Shown: positions 8,881 to 20,303 of the stretch, in pieces | Position numbering within the stretch: position 1 is the first letter of the stretch | Layout of the letters: every line of letters begins with the position of its first letter | Origin: Paenibacillus sp. S150 | GTDB taxonomy: Bacteria; Bacillota; Bacilli; Paenibacillales; Paenibacillaceae | Assembly: GCF_019352175.1 (NCBI RefSeq) | Contig: NZ_JACBYI010000013.1 | Coordinates: forward strand, 62,001 to 126,000 | DNA: 64,000 nt | Reading direction: 5' to 3' | Made by a program: the position numbers and the translations under genes | Notes under the pieces: model-generated | Databases searched by the model: none | Seen by the model: only the letters and a program-made list of their open reading frames with translations | Told to the model about the DNA's origin: nothing

Positions 8881-10275
8881 ATGTCGAATGAAAAAAGCGG
8901 CTCCGGGGGCAAGCGGTCCGAGATTCGGAGCAGGATGAAGGCCATGGAAAAGAGGCATGTTTTTTCGCATGAAATTTCAATCATCACTTCAATGTTTGGC
9001 GGCAGCCACAGCCCGGGCATTGTGGATAAGGAGCTGCCGGTCCGAAGCACGGCGATTCGCGGGCATCTGCGGTTTTGGTGGCGGGCTACCCGGGGGGCGG
9101 CCTGCCCGGATGCCGAGGAGCTGCACAGGCAGGAATCAAGAATTTTTGGCAGCAGGCTGTTTCCAAGCCCGGTGAAGATATGGGTGGATCAGGTAAGAAG
9201 TGTCACCGGCTCCCATGTGATGCCTGTAAAGGACCGCTTTCCCGCCTATGTGGCCTTTCCGTTGAAATCAAGTCTCGCTTCAAGACAAGCTGTAAAGGTG
9301 CGCAGCGCCAAAAATATACCCTGGATCTATTTGACCGGCTGCACCTTCCGTTTGAACCTGCGTATTGAGGCGTGGAGAATCCGCAATGAATCCGCACGGG
9401 CAAGCCTGCTGACTCCGGAGGAGCTGCTGAAGGAGCTGAAGCCCGCACTCTGGGCCTGGATTAATTTTGGCGGAATTGGCAGCCGGACCCGCAGGGGATG
9501 CGGGAGCCTGTATTCCAGTGACTTCTCGCCGGCGGCCTCCGGCACTGCCATAGAGGATTGGTTCTTGAGATGCCAGCAGGAGTATGGGCTGAAGCTTTTG
9601 CCGCTGGGGGAATATAAAGAATGGCCTACGCTGTGCCGGACCCTGCAGGTGCAGACAGCTCCAAGTGAAAGATTCAAAGCCTGGAATGAGACCATCAGCG
9701 CGTACAAAAGCTTCCGCTCGTTTAAGCCGAATAACCGGCGGAGAAGCGGGTGGCCGGAGGCGGATTCGCTGCGCAATATCACCGGCATGGCGGAGCGCAG
9801 CCATGCGCAGTCCCTGACGGTTGAGCGGCGGACCGGACAGGCTTTTCCCAGAGCCCAATTAGGAATGCCGATCGGTTTCCGCTTCAAATCCTCACGTGAA
9901 GCGGCGTGGACCCACCAAGAGCCCGGCGACACCGAAATCGTGCCTGCCTCCGGGAGCCGGCTGGCTTCCCCGCTGCTCCTGAAGGTGCTTGCGGTCAGCA
10001 AGGAAGAAGGGTATGGCCTCATTGCCATTCTGAATCAGCCGCCGATCCAAGGCTTGAAGCTGCGCCTGAGCGGAGCGGCCAATGAGGCTTTGGCAAGCAG
10101 GCTTAAGGGGCTGATGCTTTCGTCAGAGGTAGTCTACCCCGCCTTAAGCTATAAGGACCATCCGATGAGCAAGCACTCATTGGACTCCGGTTGTTCCAGG
10201 GAAACCACACGCTCGGCGGTTGAAGCTTTTTTGTCCTCGGAAGGAGTGCGCAAATGGAAAAACAGTGGATCATGA
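8881..10275 (+). CDS. cmr1: Type III-B CRISPR RAMP protein Cmr1
   Basis: A 464-residue RAMP-superfamily protein. The N-terminal part has the Cmr1 signature STAIRGHLRFWWRATRG (about residues 52-68). A glycine-rich loop NFGGIGSRTRRGCGSL lies near residue 200, as in Cmr1 proteins, where it takes part in binding the crRNA-target duplex at the 3' end of the complex. The length is at the upper end for the family. It is the first of six overlapping or closely spaced cmr genes. The ATG at 8881 follows GAGGTG, and the reading frame overlaps cmr2 by 22 bases, so the pair is probably translationally coupled. Confidence 0.92.
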   Translation: MSNEKSGSGGKRSEIRSRMKAMEKRHVFSHEISIITSMFGGSHSPGIVDKELPVRSTAIRGHLRFWWRATRGAACPDAEELHRQESRIFGSRLFPSPVKIWVDQVRSVTGSHVMPVKDRFPAYVAFPLKSSLASRQAVKVRSAKNIPWIYLTGCTFRLNLRIEAWRIRNESARASLLTPEELLKELKPALWAWINFGGIGSRTRRGCGSLYSSDFSPAASGTAIEDWFLRCQQEYGLKLLPLGEYKEWPTLCRTLQVQTAPSERFKAWNETISAYKSFRSFKPNNRRRSGWPEADSLRNITGMAERSHAQSLTVERRTGQAFPRAQLGMPIGFRFKSSREAAWTHQEPGDTEIVPASGSRLASPLLLKVLAVSKEEGYGLIAILNQPPIQGLKLRLSGAANEALASRLKGLMLSSEVVYPALSYKDHPMSKHSLDSGCSRETTRSAVEAFLSSEGVRKWKNSGS

Positions 10276-12089
10276 TCATCGCCGTCGGTCCGGTGGAGGA
10301 TTTCATTGCCCAAGCGCGCACAGCCCGGGATCTGTGGTTCGGCTCCTTCCTGTTGTCGGAGCTGGGCAGAACAGCGGCCCGCTGCCTGTGCCAGGAGTAT
10401 AATGCCAAGCTGGCTGCTCCCTATCTGGCCGGGGGAGCAGCCGCGGAACAACCGGCTATGCTGCACAGGGGACATCACATTGTTGGAGTAATAACGGCGG
10501 CCGACCCCCGGGAGGCAGCGCTGAAGGTGCGCCGGGCCGTTGTTCTGCAGTGGCTGAAGTATGCAGGGCAGGCCAAGGCGGAGCTGGCCGGCTGCATCAG
10601 CCCGGAAATGTGGGAAAGACAGGTGAAGGACTTTATCGAAGTATTCGCGGCATGGACCCTGTTTCAAAATGGGCAAGGGTACGCGGAGGCGCTGGGTCGG
10701 ACAGAGCAGCTGCTGGCTTCAAGGCAAACGCTGCGGGATTTCCGGGCGAATGAGCCGGCCAAGCTGTTCGGGGATACGAAGTCCAGCCTGTATGCCGGCC
10801 GGGAGTCGGTGCTCTATGCGAACGCCTTTGCCGGCTATGCCAAGCTTGGGATTGCGAAGGGAGAGCATCTGGATGCGGTCTCGCTGACCAAGCGGCTCTC
10901 AAGGTTCATGGGGGAGCCAAGAAGCCTCAGGACATGCTGTGATGTGGCGTTTCACGCTTTCCGGGAGAAGCTTCGGGAAGCCGGCAATGAATGGAGGCGG
11001 GACGAGGCCGCGCGGTATGCTGAGGCTGTCCGCACTCTGGGCGAAGGGCGGATGGCATTGCGTGAACCGGAGCCCGCCAAGGCTCTGTGCGATTCGCGGT
11101 TCTTTTACAATGAACTGGTCGATGAAGCTGTTGCAGAGCTGTCCGGCCCGTTGCTGCCTGCGGATCGGCAGCAGGAAATAGCCGGCCTCATGAAGCGGCA
11201 GCTGGCACAGCTGTATAAGACAATCCGGCAACAGCCGTCGCCGTATTATGCCCTGCTTACGGGAAGCATGGATCAGCCCGGAGTTCCCCCGGGCTCCCTG
11301 GATTCGCCGGAGCAGCATCAGGCGTTCATGCGCCGGCTGGCCCTGCTGGCTCTGGACACGGAGGCTATTGCAGAGCAGGCTCATGGAGGACAGATGATCT
11401 ACAGCGGCGGGGACGCGTTCATGGCTATTGTTCCGGTGCAGCGTTGCCTCGAGGCGGTCCTGGACATCCGTCAGGCCTTCACTGCTGCAATGGAGAAGGC
11501 CGTGCCGGACAGACAATCACGGCCAACCTTGTCTGCCGGAATGGCCATCGCCCATATCCGGGAACCGCTGGCAGAAGCCTTGCGGCGCGTCAGACTGGCA
11601 GAAGAACGGGCGAAGCGGCAGGGGGATGGACTTGCGCTCCATAATTCCGGGCGAAGCGGCGGCGAGGGGAGGATGATTGGTTTATCCTTTTCCGGGCACG
11701 GGCAGCCTGTTGAATGTCTGAAGGCCTTGCAGCGCCTGTGCCGCGAAGGGCGGCCCGTTTCTTCTTATGTCCGCGGGCTAAGAGAGCTTCATGATGTGTA
11801 TGCGGACTTATACAAGGCTCTTCCTGCCTGGAGGGAACAGAATAATATCGGACATTTGCTGTATAAGGAGATTCGTCAATTGGAACGCAGGATGCATCCG
11901 GCAGCGAGGGGAACTGTTCAGGGCGATGCGGAGTGGCTGCATATTATTTTCGGAATCCTGACACAGGCCGCCGGCTCTTTGGAGGCGCTGGACAGGCTGA
12001 ACACGCTTGCGGAGCTATGTTCCCTGGCAATAACATTGGAGGGAGCGGGGGACAGGGATGAGGCGAACCTTTCAGATTCAACCGCTTGA
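10254..12089 (+). CDS. cmr2: Type III-B Cas10 (Cmr2), HD-less, with GGDA in place of GGDD
   Basis: A 611-residue Cas10 large subunit. It opens almost directly with GPVEDFIAQARTARDLWFGS (from residue 10), the start of the first palm-like domain; in longer Cmr2 proteins a DNA-cutting HD domain precedes this. No HD motif is seen, so ssDNA cleavage is not expected. The second palm domain has SGGDAF at about 384-389 (GGC GGG GAC GCG, 11406-11417), where active cyclic-oligoadenylate synthases have GGDD. Loss of the second metal-binding Asp should abolish or greatly weaken signalling. PTLSAGMAIAHIREPL matches the segment that normally follows. The ATG has AGGAG upstream and lies within the cmr1 end; the 3' end overlaps cmr3 by 32 bases. 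The identification is firm; the inactive state is inferred. Confidence 0.93.
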   Translation: MEKQWIMIIAVGPVEDFIAQARTARDLWFGSFLLSELGRTAARCLCQEYNAKLAAPYLAGGAAAEQPAMLHRGHHIVGVITAADPREAALKVRRAVVLQWLKYAGQAKAELAGCISPEMWERQVKDFIEVFAAWTLFQNGQGYAEALGRTEQLLASRQTLRDFRANEPAKLFGDTKSSLYAGRESVLYANAFAGYAKLGIAKGEHLDAVSLTKRLSRFMGEPRSLRTCCDVAFHAFREKLREAGNEWRRDEAARYAEAVRTLGEGRMALREPEPAKALCDSRFFYNELVDEAVAELSGPLLPADRQQEIAGLMKRQLAQLYKTIRQQPSPYYALLTGSMDQPGVPPGSLDSPEQHQAFMRRLALLALDTEAIAEQAHGGQMIYSGGDAFMAIVPVQRCLEAVLDIRQAFTAAMEKAVPDRQSRPTLSAGMAIAHIREPLAEALRRVRLAEERAKRQGDGLALHNSGRSGGEGRMIGLSFSGHGQPVECLKALQRLCREGRPVSSYVRGLRELHDVYADLYKALPAWREQNNIGHLLYKEIRQLERRMHPAARGTVQGDAEWLHIIFGILTQAAGSLEALDRLNTLAELCSLAITLEGAGDRDEANLSDSTA

Positions 12090-13305
12090 CCCCATTATGA
12101 TCCGTGACGGCAAACCCTTTGGCGGCAGCTCCGGCGCGGAAGCGCACAGCATGAATGATATCACTCCCGGTGTGCTGGCCGGCTCCCTGCGGAGCATGCT
12201 GGGCAAATATATGTCCGCTTCAAGCTCGAACCAGGACGTATTTGCGTCCTCCGAGACGCTGGAGCTGGTCAAATCCCCTGTGCGGGGACCGCTGTACCGG
12301 CTGGGAGATGCCGAGTACTACCCGCTGCCGCATGATATGGATGTATGCCAAAAGGCTGGAGCAGTGAAGGTATCGATCCGGCGGCCCGGCGTTCCTTCAG
12401 CGGAGCAGGGCTGTCTCGGAACGGGCAGATATGGGGAGCATGGTGACACTTTATGGCCTGTGCAGGTTCCGTCCAGGCTGAAGCCTTGCCCCCGGGTACC
12501 CGCACTCGTGTCTGCGGAATGGATGATCCGTTGGTTATGCGGAGGTCCGGACCAGTCTGCCGCTGCCGGAGAGCTGGGCGGCTGGTGCAGCCGCCCAGCC
12601 GCCTTGCCGGGGCCGCGGGGCCTGAGTGGGTATGAAGCATTTATCGCTCCTTTTGACAAGGAGAGCCGGATGCATACGACCGTCCGTGAGGACAGCAGTG
12701 CTGCCGGAGCCCGGGAGAGGTTTGCAACAGAAGCGCTGGTGCTTCCCCCGGAGATGACTCTTCTGGCAGACATCGAGCTTAATGCTGGTGATCCGCCTGT
12801 CTTGCCGGAGAAGATGTCGTCCATTCACACACTGGGAGGCAGACGCGGGCTTGCTTACTTCACAGAGGCAGAGGAAAAGGGAGGCTGGGAGTGTCCTGAA
12901 GCCGTTCTGGAGAGTGCAGCCGGCAATCCGCAATATCTCCGTATGGTGCTGGCCACTCCGGCTTACTTCTCCAAGGGGTGGCTGCCCGGCTGGCTCAATG
13001 GACAGCTGGAATCAAGCGGCGCCTTTGACGCAAATGCCCGGCTGAAGCTGCGCTGGGCCTGTATTCCGCACTGGCAGCCGGTTTCGGGCTGGAGCTACAG
13101 GTGGAATCAGCCGAAGGCTGTCCGGCGGCTGGTTCCCGCAGGCAGTGTGTACTTCTTCGAGGTGACCAGCGGGGAACCGCTCCGGCTGGTGCAAGAGAAA
13201 TGGCTGGCCTCCGTGTCCGATAAAAACCGGCGGAAAGGCGCTTTTGACAAAGAGGATGGCTATGGGTTGGTGCTTTGGGGGACTTGGTCTCCGCAGCAAT
13301 GGTGA
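12058..13305 (+). CDS. cmr3: Type III-B CRISPR RAMP protein Cmr3
   Basis: A 415-residue protein with the Cmr3 N-terminal pattern QPLDPIMIRDGKPFGG (about residues 8-23), followed by PGVLAGSLRSMLG. Cmr3 binds Cmr2 and the 5' handle of the crRNA in the complex. The start ATG follows GGGAGCGGGGG inside the cmr2 end. A lysine and glycine-rich C-terminal segment (KGAFDKEDGYGLVLWG) resembles the family's last strand. No signal peptide or membrane segment is present. Fourteen bases separate it from cmr4. Confidence 0.9.
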   Translation: MRRTFQIQPLDPIMIRDGKPFGGSSGAEAHSMNDITPGVLAGSLRSMLGKYMSASSSNQDVFASSETLELVKSPVRGPLYRLGDAEYYPLPHDMDVCQKAGAVKVSIRRPGVPSAEQGCLGTGRYGEHGDTLWPVQVPSRLKPCPRVPALVSAEWMIRWLCGGPDQSAAAGELGGWCSRPAALPGPRGLSGYEAFIAPFDKESRMHTTVREDSSAAGARERFATEALVLPPEMTLLADIELNAGDPPVLPEKMSSIHTLGGRRGLAYFTEAEEKGGWECPEAVLESAAGNPQYLRMVLATPAYFSKGWLPGWLNGQLESSGAFDANARLKLRWACIPHWQPVSGWSYRWNQPKAVRRLVPAGSVYFFEVTSGEPLRLVQEKWLASVSDKNRRKGAFDKEDGYGLVLWGTWSPQQW

Positions 13306-13319
13306 GGGGGAAAGCGTGA

Positions 13320-14231
13320 GTGGAGAGCAACAGCAAGCTGTATTTTGTGCAATGCCTCTCGCCGGTCCATATTGGAGCCGGGCAAGGCACGGGCATTGTG
13401 GATATGCCGATGATCCGCGAGAAAGCGACACAGTGGCCGCTGCTGCCGGGATCAAGCATGAAGGGCGTTCACCGGGAATATTTCCGGCTTCAGGGCAGAG
13501 ACTACAACCAGGAATGGCTGAATGCCGCCTTCGGCAAGGCGTCCGGCAGCCGGGGGGAGCCAGGCAATGCCGGAGCCCTGGTGCTGTCGGATGGCCGGAT
13601 TCTGGCTTTTCCCGTAGCCAGCCGTTATGGCACGTTTGCCTATGTCACCTGTCCGCTGGTGCTGAAAAGGCTGCGGCGGGATCTAAGCGCGGCCGGTATC
13701 GGGAGTCCCGAGCTTGATTTTGCCGCACTGGAGAGCCGATTGGCCGAAGACAGCCAAGCTGTGGCAGGCAGCTCGCAGGTTATTGCTCCCGGAATGAAGC
13801 TGTATATCGATGAGTTTACCTGCAGGGTCGCCGAGGATACACATTTTGCCCGGTGGGCGGATTGGCTGGCTGCGGCAATGTTCCTAGACGGGCTGTCCCG
13901 CCGGATGCTGACCGAGAGAATGGTGCTTGTGACCGACGAGGCTTTTCAATATTTCGTGACTGCCTGCAGTGAGATTGTTCCCCGTATCCGCATCACCCCG
14001 GACAGCGGGACCGTTCAGGACGGAGCGCTCTGGTATGAAGAATATCTTCCGGCGGAGTCTCTGCTGTATGGAGTAGTCTGGTGCGACAAAATCCATGGTC
14101 CGGTGAACGGGTTAACCGAGCAGAAGCTGCTTGCGGCCTTATCCGGTGAAGCCATGCTGCAAATCGGCGGGAATGCGACTGTGGGCAAGGGGCGAATCCG
14201 CCTGCGCTTCACGGAAGGGGGAGCAAGATGA
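13320..14231 (+). CDS. cmr4: Type III-B backbone RNase Cmr4
   Basis: A 303-residue RAMP protein that forms the multi-copy backbone of the Cmr complex and cuts target RNA at six-base intervals. SPVHIGAGQGTGIVDMPMIRE (split across residues 14-34) holds the loop Asp28, the expected position of the catalytic residue, so RNA cutting appears intact. PGSSMKGVHREYF and GGNATVGKGRIR are further RAMP motifs. The start is GTG at 13320, preceded by GAGGGGG. Its TGA overlaps the cmr5 ATG. This gene makes target-RNA cleavage the one activity that still looks complete in the locus. Confidence 0.92.
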   Translation: MESNSKLYFVQCLSPVHIGAGQGTGIVDMPMIREKATQWPLLPGSSMKGVHREYFRLQGRDYNQEWLNAAFGKASGSRGEPGNAGALVLSDGRILAFPVASRYGTFAYVTCPLVLKRLRRDLSAAGIGSPELDFAALESRLAEDSQAVAGSSQVIAPGMKLYIDEFTCRVAEDTHFARWADWLAAAMFLDGLSRRMLTERMVLVTDEAFQYFVTACSEIVPRIRITPDSGTVQDGALWYEEYLPAESLLYGVVWCDKIHGPVNGLTEQKLLAALSGEAMLQIGGNATVGKGRIRLRFTEGGAR

Positions 14232-14593
14232 AATCTGTGGCTCATAGCTATGCCGCCGCTGCCTTAAGCTGTGTGGAGAAGGCGGGCGCCCGCCCCAAAG
14301 CGGAGGAGTATGGGCGGTTATGCCATATTTTTCCTTCCATGGTGCTGGTGAACGGGCTGAGGCTGACGGTTGCGTATTTTCGGAGCAAAGCGGCGAAAGA
14401 AAAAATCTATGAGATTTTTCTGCGGGATTTGGGCCTGGCGCTTGAAGTCCCGGACTGGAACACGGGGATACCGGAATCGATGGCGGATTACAGGGAGTTG
14501 ACCGGACGGGCGCTGAAGGCTTGTGTGTGGTTCAAACGCTATGCGGAGGCCGTACTCCGGATTGAACAAACCCATGAACACGGGGATTTCTGA
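14228..14593 (+). CDS. cmr5: Type III-B small subunit Cmr5
   Basis: A 121-residue, mainly helical protein of the right size and operon position for Cmr5, the small subunit that forms the inner filament along the Cmr4 backbone. The sequence shows little conservation, as usual for this family; MVLVNGLRLTVAYFRSK and a helical C-terminus are compatible. The ATG overlaps the cmr4 stop (ATGA) and is preceded by GGGGGAG. The assignment rests on size, context and weak motif likeness. Confidence 0.85.
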   Translation: MKSVAHSYAAAALSCVEKAGARPKAEEYGRLCHIFPSMVLVNGLRLTVAYFRSKAAKEKIYEIFLRDLGLALEVPDWNTGIPESMADYRELTGRALKACVWFKRYAEAVLRIEQTHEHGDF

Positions 14594-14606
14594 AGGAGGA
14601 AGGCCA

Positions 14607-15407
14607 GTGAATGCCTATCTCGGCTTGACCAAGCTGGAGGGTGCCGGCAAGACCCCGGCTCTGCTCGCAGTGATCAAAAGCGCTGTTCCTCTTGAGGGAG
14701 AAGCTGACAGCAGCCCGGACAGAAGCGGATTTTTGGAAAAAGTAATCAGGGAGTACCGGAACTCCTGGAAAGAGGAGCAGCATCGTGCGTGGTATAGCCA
14801 TATATTTAAACAATATTACAGCATCGGCCCCTTGCTGGCGGCGGAGCAGTGTACAGTCAAAAGTGTCTCTCCGCTGGTTATAGGCCATGGCGTCTTCTCC
14901 GTCCTGGAAACCCATCTGACCCTTCATCCGGTTTATGGCATGCCCTATCTTCCGGGAACAGCGCTCAAAGGAGCCGCAGCGCATTATTGCCACCGTTATT
15001 TGGGCGGCGAGGATCCGGATTTCCGCGAGGGAGGTTCGGCGTACAGGCTGTTGTTCGGCTCTGGGCAGCAGGCGGGCTGCATCACCTATCATGACGCCTG
15101 GGCAACGCCGGATTCGGCCGGCCAAGCCTTCAGGCTGGATGTCCTGACTCCGCATCACCAGCGCTATCATCAAATGGGGCAGCTGGACCCGGCATATGCG
15201 CCACGTGACGACGACGATCCTGTGCCCATTCCCTTCATCGCCGTTTCCGCAGCGTTTCAGGTCATGCTGACCTCCGAAGCGAATGCGGATGCAGACAACG
15301 AGTGGCTGGGAATCGCAGCAGATATTCTGCTCCAGGCGCTCGCGCAGGAAGGCATCGGCGCCAAAACCCGGGCAGGGTACGGGCGGATGAAGGCGGGCAT
15401 AAGATAA
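14607..15407 (+). CDS. cmr6: Type III-B CRISPR RAMP protein Cmr6
   Basis: A 266-residue RAMP protein. VIGHGVFSVLETHLTLHP and YLPGTALKGAAAHY are the typical Cmr6 segments, and EGIGAKTRAGYGRM near the end is the C-terminal glycine-rich motif. Cmr6 caps the Cmr4 filament next to Cmr1. An upstream in-frame ATG at 14523 would overlap cmr5 by 71 bases. A GTG at 14607 lies six bases after AGGAGGA, just past the cmr5 stop, and is chosen as the start. The frame ends at TAA 15405-15407, which overlaps the ATG of a 39-codon frame. Confidence 0.9.
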   Translation: MNAYLGLTKLEGAGKTPALLAVIKSAVPLEGEADSSPDRSGFLEKVIREYRNSWKEEQHRAWYSHIFKQYYSIGPLLAAEQCTVKSVSPLVIGHGVFSVLETHLTLHPVYGMPYLPGTALKGAAAHYCHRYLGGEDPDFREGGSAYRLLFGSGQQAGCITYHDAWATPDSAGQAFRLDVLTPHHQRYHQMGQLDPAYAPRDDDDPVPIPFIAVSAAFQVMLTSEANADADNEWLGIAADILLQALAQEGIGAKTRAGYGRMKAGIR

Positions 15408-15526
15408 TGCTGCCTGTGCGGGTTAAGCCTGAGATGCTGCCGCAGCTCATCGAGACCGCCCGTCCGGAAATCCTTTGCGGGGCGGATTGCGATCTAACGG
15501 TTGACACCGTTTTCAGCTTGTGTTAA
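15407..15526 (+). CDS. 39-residue frame coupled to cmr6, possibly a remnant
   Basis: The cmr6 stop overlaps this ATG (TAATG), an arrangement typical of translational coupling. The predicted peptide begins MLPVRVKPEMLPQLIE and resembles nothing recognised. Its last codons are formed by the licT promoter (TTGACA at 15501, TAAATT at 15524), so the natural end of any former gene seems lost. It may be the start of a deleted cas or accessory gene, or a chance frame. Confidence 0.3.
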   Translation: MLPVRVKPEMLPQLIETARPEILCGADCDLTVDTVFSLC

Positions 15527-15529
15527 ATT
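15501..15529 (+). promoter_or_regulatory. Sigma-A-type promoter of the licT-bgl operon
   Basis: TTGACA at 15501-15506 and TAAATT at 15524-15529 are separated by 17 bases. The predicted start of transcription falls just before the antiterminator sequence at 15536. Confidence 0.75.
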
Positions 15530-15535
15530 GTTTCC

Positions 15536-15613
15536 GAGGCTTGTTACCGGTAATGCGGGCAAAACCACAGTGGAAATGATCTGTTCATCGCCACTGTAGT
15601 TTTGCCCTTTTTT
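15536..15613 (+). promoter_or_regulatory. LicT-type antiterminator (RAT) overlapping an intrinsic terminator
   Basis: GCTTGTTACCGGTAATGCGG followed by GCAAAACC (about 15539-15566) matches the ribonucleic antiterminator pattern bound by BglG/LicT proteins. Its last part, GGGCAAAACCACAGTGG, also pairs with CCACTGTAGTTTTGCCC (15591-15607), which is followed by a T-run. The two structures exclude each other, so read-through should depend on active LicT, giving autoregulation. Confidence 0.88.
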
Positions 15614-15641
15614 ATTCCTCAAAAAAACGGGTGGGTTTAAT

Positions 15642-16475
15642 GTGATTATCAAACAAATCTTCAACAATAACATCGTCAGCACACTCGATGAGAAGAACCA
15701 GGAGCTGCTTATCCTCGGCCGGGGTATCGGCTTCCAGTTCCGTGCGGGCGACCCTATCGACGAAGCGCGGATTGAGAAGGTGTTCCGCCTTCAGGATTCC
15801 TCTATTTATGAGCGCTTCAAGGCGGTTGTCACGGAGATGCCGATTGAGATTCTGCAGGTGACCGACGATATTGTCAGTCTGGCGCGCACGCAGCTGAACA
15901 AGCAAATCAGTGACGGGATTTATGTATCGCTGTCGGACCATATTCATTTTGCGCTGCAGCGGATGGAGCGGGAGCAGATTGTCCGCAACCCGCTGTCCTG
16001 GGAGGTCCAGCATTTCTACAAAGCTGAATATGATGTGGCCAAGGAAGCGCTGACCATCCTGCGGGAACGGCTCGGGGTTGATTTTCCCAAGGATGAAATC
16101 TGCAATATTGCCCTCCATTTCATCAATGCCGAGGTCAATGATTCCATGAACGATGTGACCCATCTGATGCAGCTGCTGCAGGAGATTATGAATATCATCA
16201 AATATCATTTTGGCGTGGATCTGGATGAGGACAGCGTCAATTATTTCAGGTTCATTACACACCTCAAATATTTCTGCCAGCGGGTTATTACCCATTCCAG
16301 CCACGATGATGCGGAGGAATACCTGTATAAGGTTGTCCGGAAAAATTATCCCGAAACCTTCAAATGCATCCGCAAGATTGAAACGTTTATCCAAAAGAAT
16401 TACCAGTATGCCATGACGCATTCCGAGCAGCTGTATCTGACCCTGCATCTGGAACGGCTGATGAAAACCAAATAA
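15642..16475 (+). CDS. licT: BglG/LicT-family transcriptional antiterminator
   Basis: A 277-residue RNA-binding regulator. Residues about 1-55 form the CAT RNA-binding domain (IKQIFNNNIVSTLDEK, GRGIGFQF). Two PTS regulation domains follow, with conserved histidines in SLSDHIHFAL and ICNIALHFINAE (PRD1), and HLKYFCQRV and THSEQLYLTLHLERL (PRD2). In this family, phosphorylation by EII and HPr sets activity according to substrate and glucose supply. The start is GTG at 15642. The gene lies between two antiterminator sites that it probably controls, and upstream of the PTS permease that signals to it. Confidence 0.95.
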   Translation: MIIKQIFNNNIVSTLDEKNQELLILGRGIGFQFRAGDPIDEARIEKVFRLQDSSIYERFKAVVTEMPIEILQVTDDIVSLARTQLNKQISDGIYVSLSDHIHFALQRMEREQIVRNPLSWEVQHFYKAEYDVAKEALTILRERLGVDFPKDEICNIALHFINAEVNDSMNDVTHLMQLLQEIMNIIKYHFGVDLDEDSVNYFRFITHLKYFCQRVITHSSHDDAEEYLYKVVRKNYPETFKCIRKIETFIQKNYQYAMTHSEQLYLTLHLERLMKTK

Positions 16476-16479
16476 CCAA

Positions 16480-16570
16480 GGGGCTTGTTACTGTTCGATC
16501 AGGCAGAACCCGGATGAAGCACGGCGGGACGCGTTAATGCGCGGACACCCTGTGTTCATTCGGGTTTTTT
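16480..16570 (+). promoter_or_regulatory. Second LicT antiterminator/terminator, upstream of bglP
   Basis: GGGGCTTGTTACTGTTCGAT and CAGGCAGAACCC (16480-16511) match the antiterminator pattern. AACCCGGATGAA (16507-16518) pairs with TTCATTCGGGTT (16556-16567), followed by a T-run. This gives bglP a second LicT-dependent switch after licT itself. Confidence 0.85.
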
Positions 16571-16597
16571 GGTTACCAATATTAGGAGGGAAATACA

Positions 16598-19983
<3,386 letters not shown>

Positions 19984-20015
19984 CCCGGCTGCAGGTCAGC
20001 AGAGAAACCTTGGAA

Positions 20016-20066
20016 TAAAACAGTATGCATCTAGGATATATCTAGGTTGTATACTGTTTTTTTTAT
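20016..20066 (+). terminator. Intrinsic terminator of the bgl operon
   Basis: AAAACAGTATGCATCTAG pairs with CTAGGTTGTATACTGTTTT, followed by a T-rich tract (TTTTTATTTATT). Confidence 0.85.
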
Positions 20067-20239
20067 TTATTGTTTGTTTAGGGAATTCTGAATTTCCTTT
20101 GCTGTGGATAAGGTGTGTATAAAGCTGGGGATAAGTTGGGATGCGCGGTAGCCGTGCTGAACCTGCGGGTTCTAATTTTTGCAGGAGGAAGCGCCAAATT
20201 TGGGGCTGACCGAGATCGCGGAGGCAGGGGAAGGTGAAT

Positions 20240-20303
20240 AAAATGAAGTGGAGTGGAATTAGTAAACCTAAATGGACGGAAAGCTTGCGGTAGAGGGAAT
20301 AGC
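20240..20303 (+). repeat. Dispersed repeat, 5' fragment, ending at the beta-helix breakpoint
   Basis: AATGAAGTGGAGTGGAATTAG, AACCTAAATGGACGGAAAGC and TTGCGGTAGAGGGAATAG match the first blocks of the repeat at 7721 and 54370. At about 20303 the match stops abruptly, and the next base lies within a coding frame of a beta-helix protein. Confidence 0.75.
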
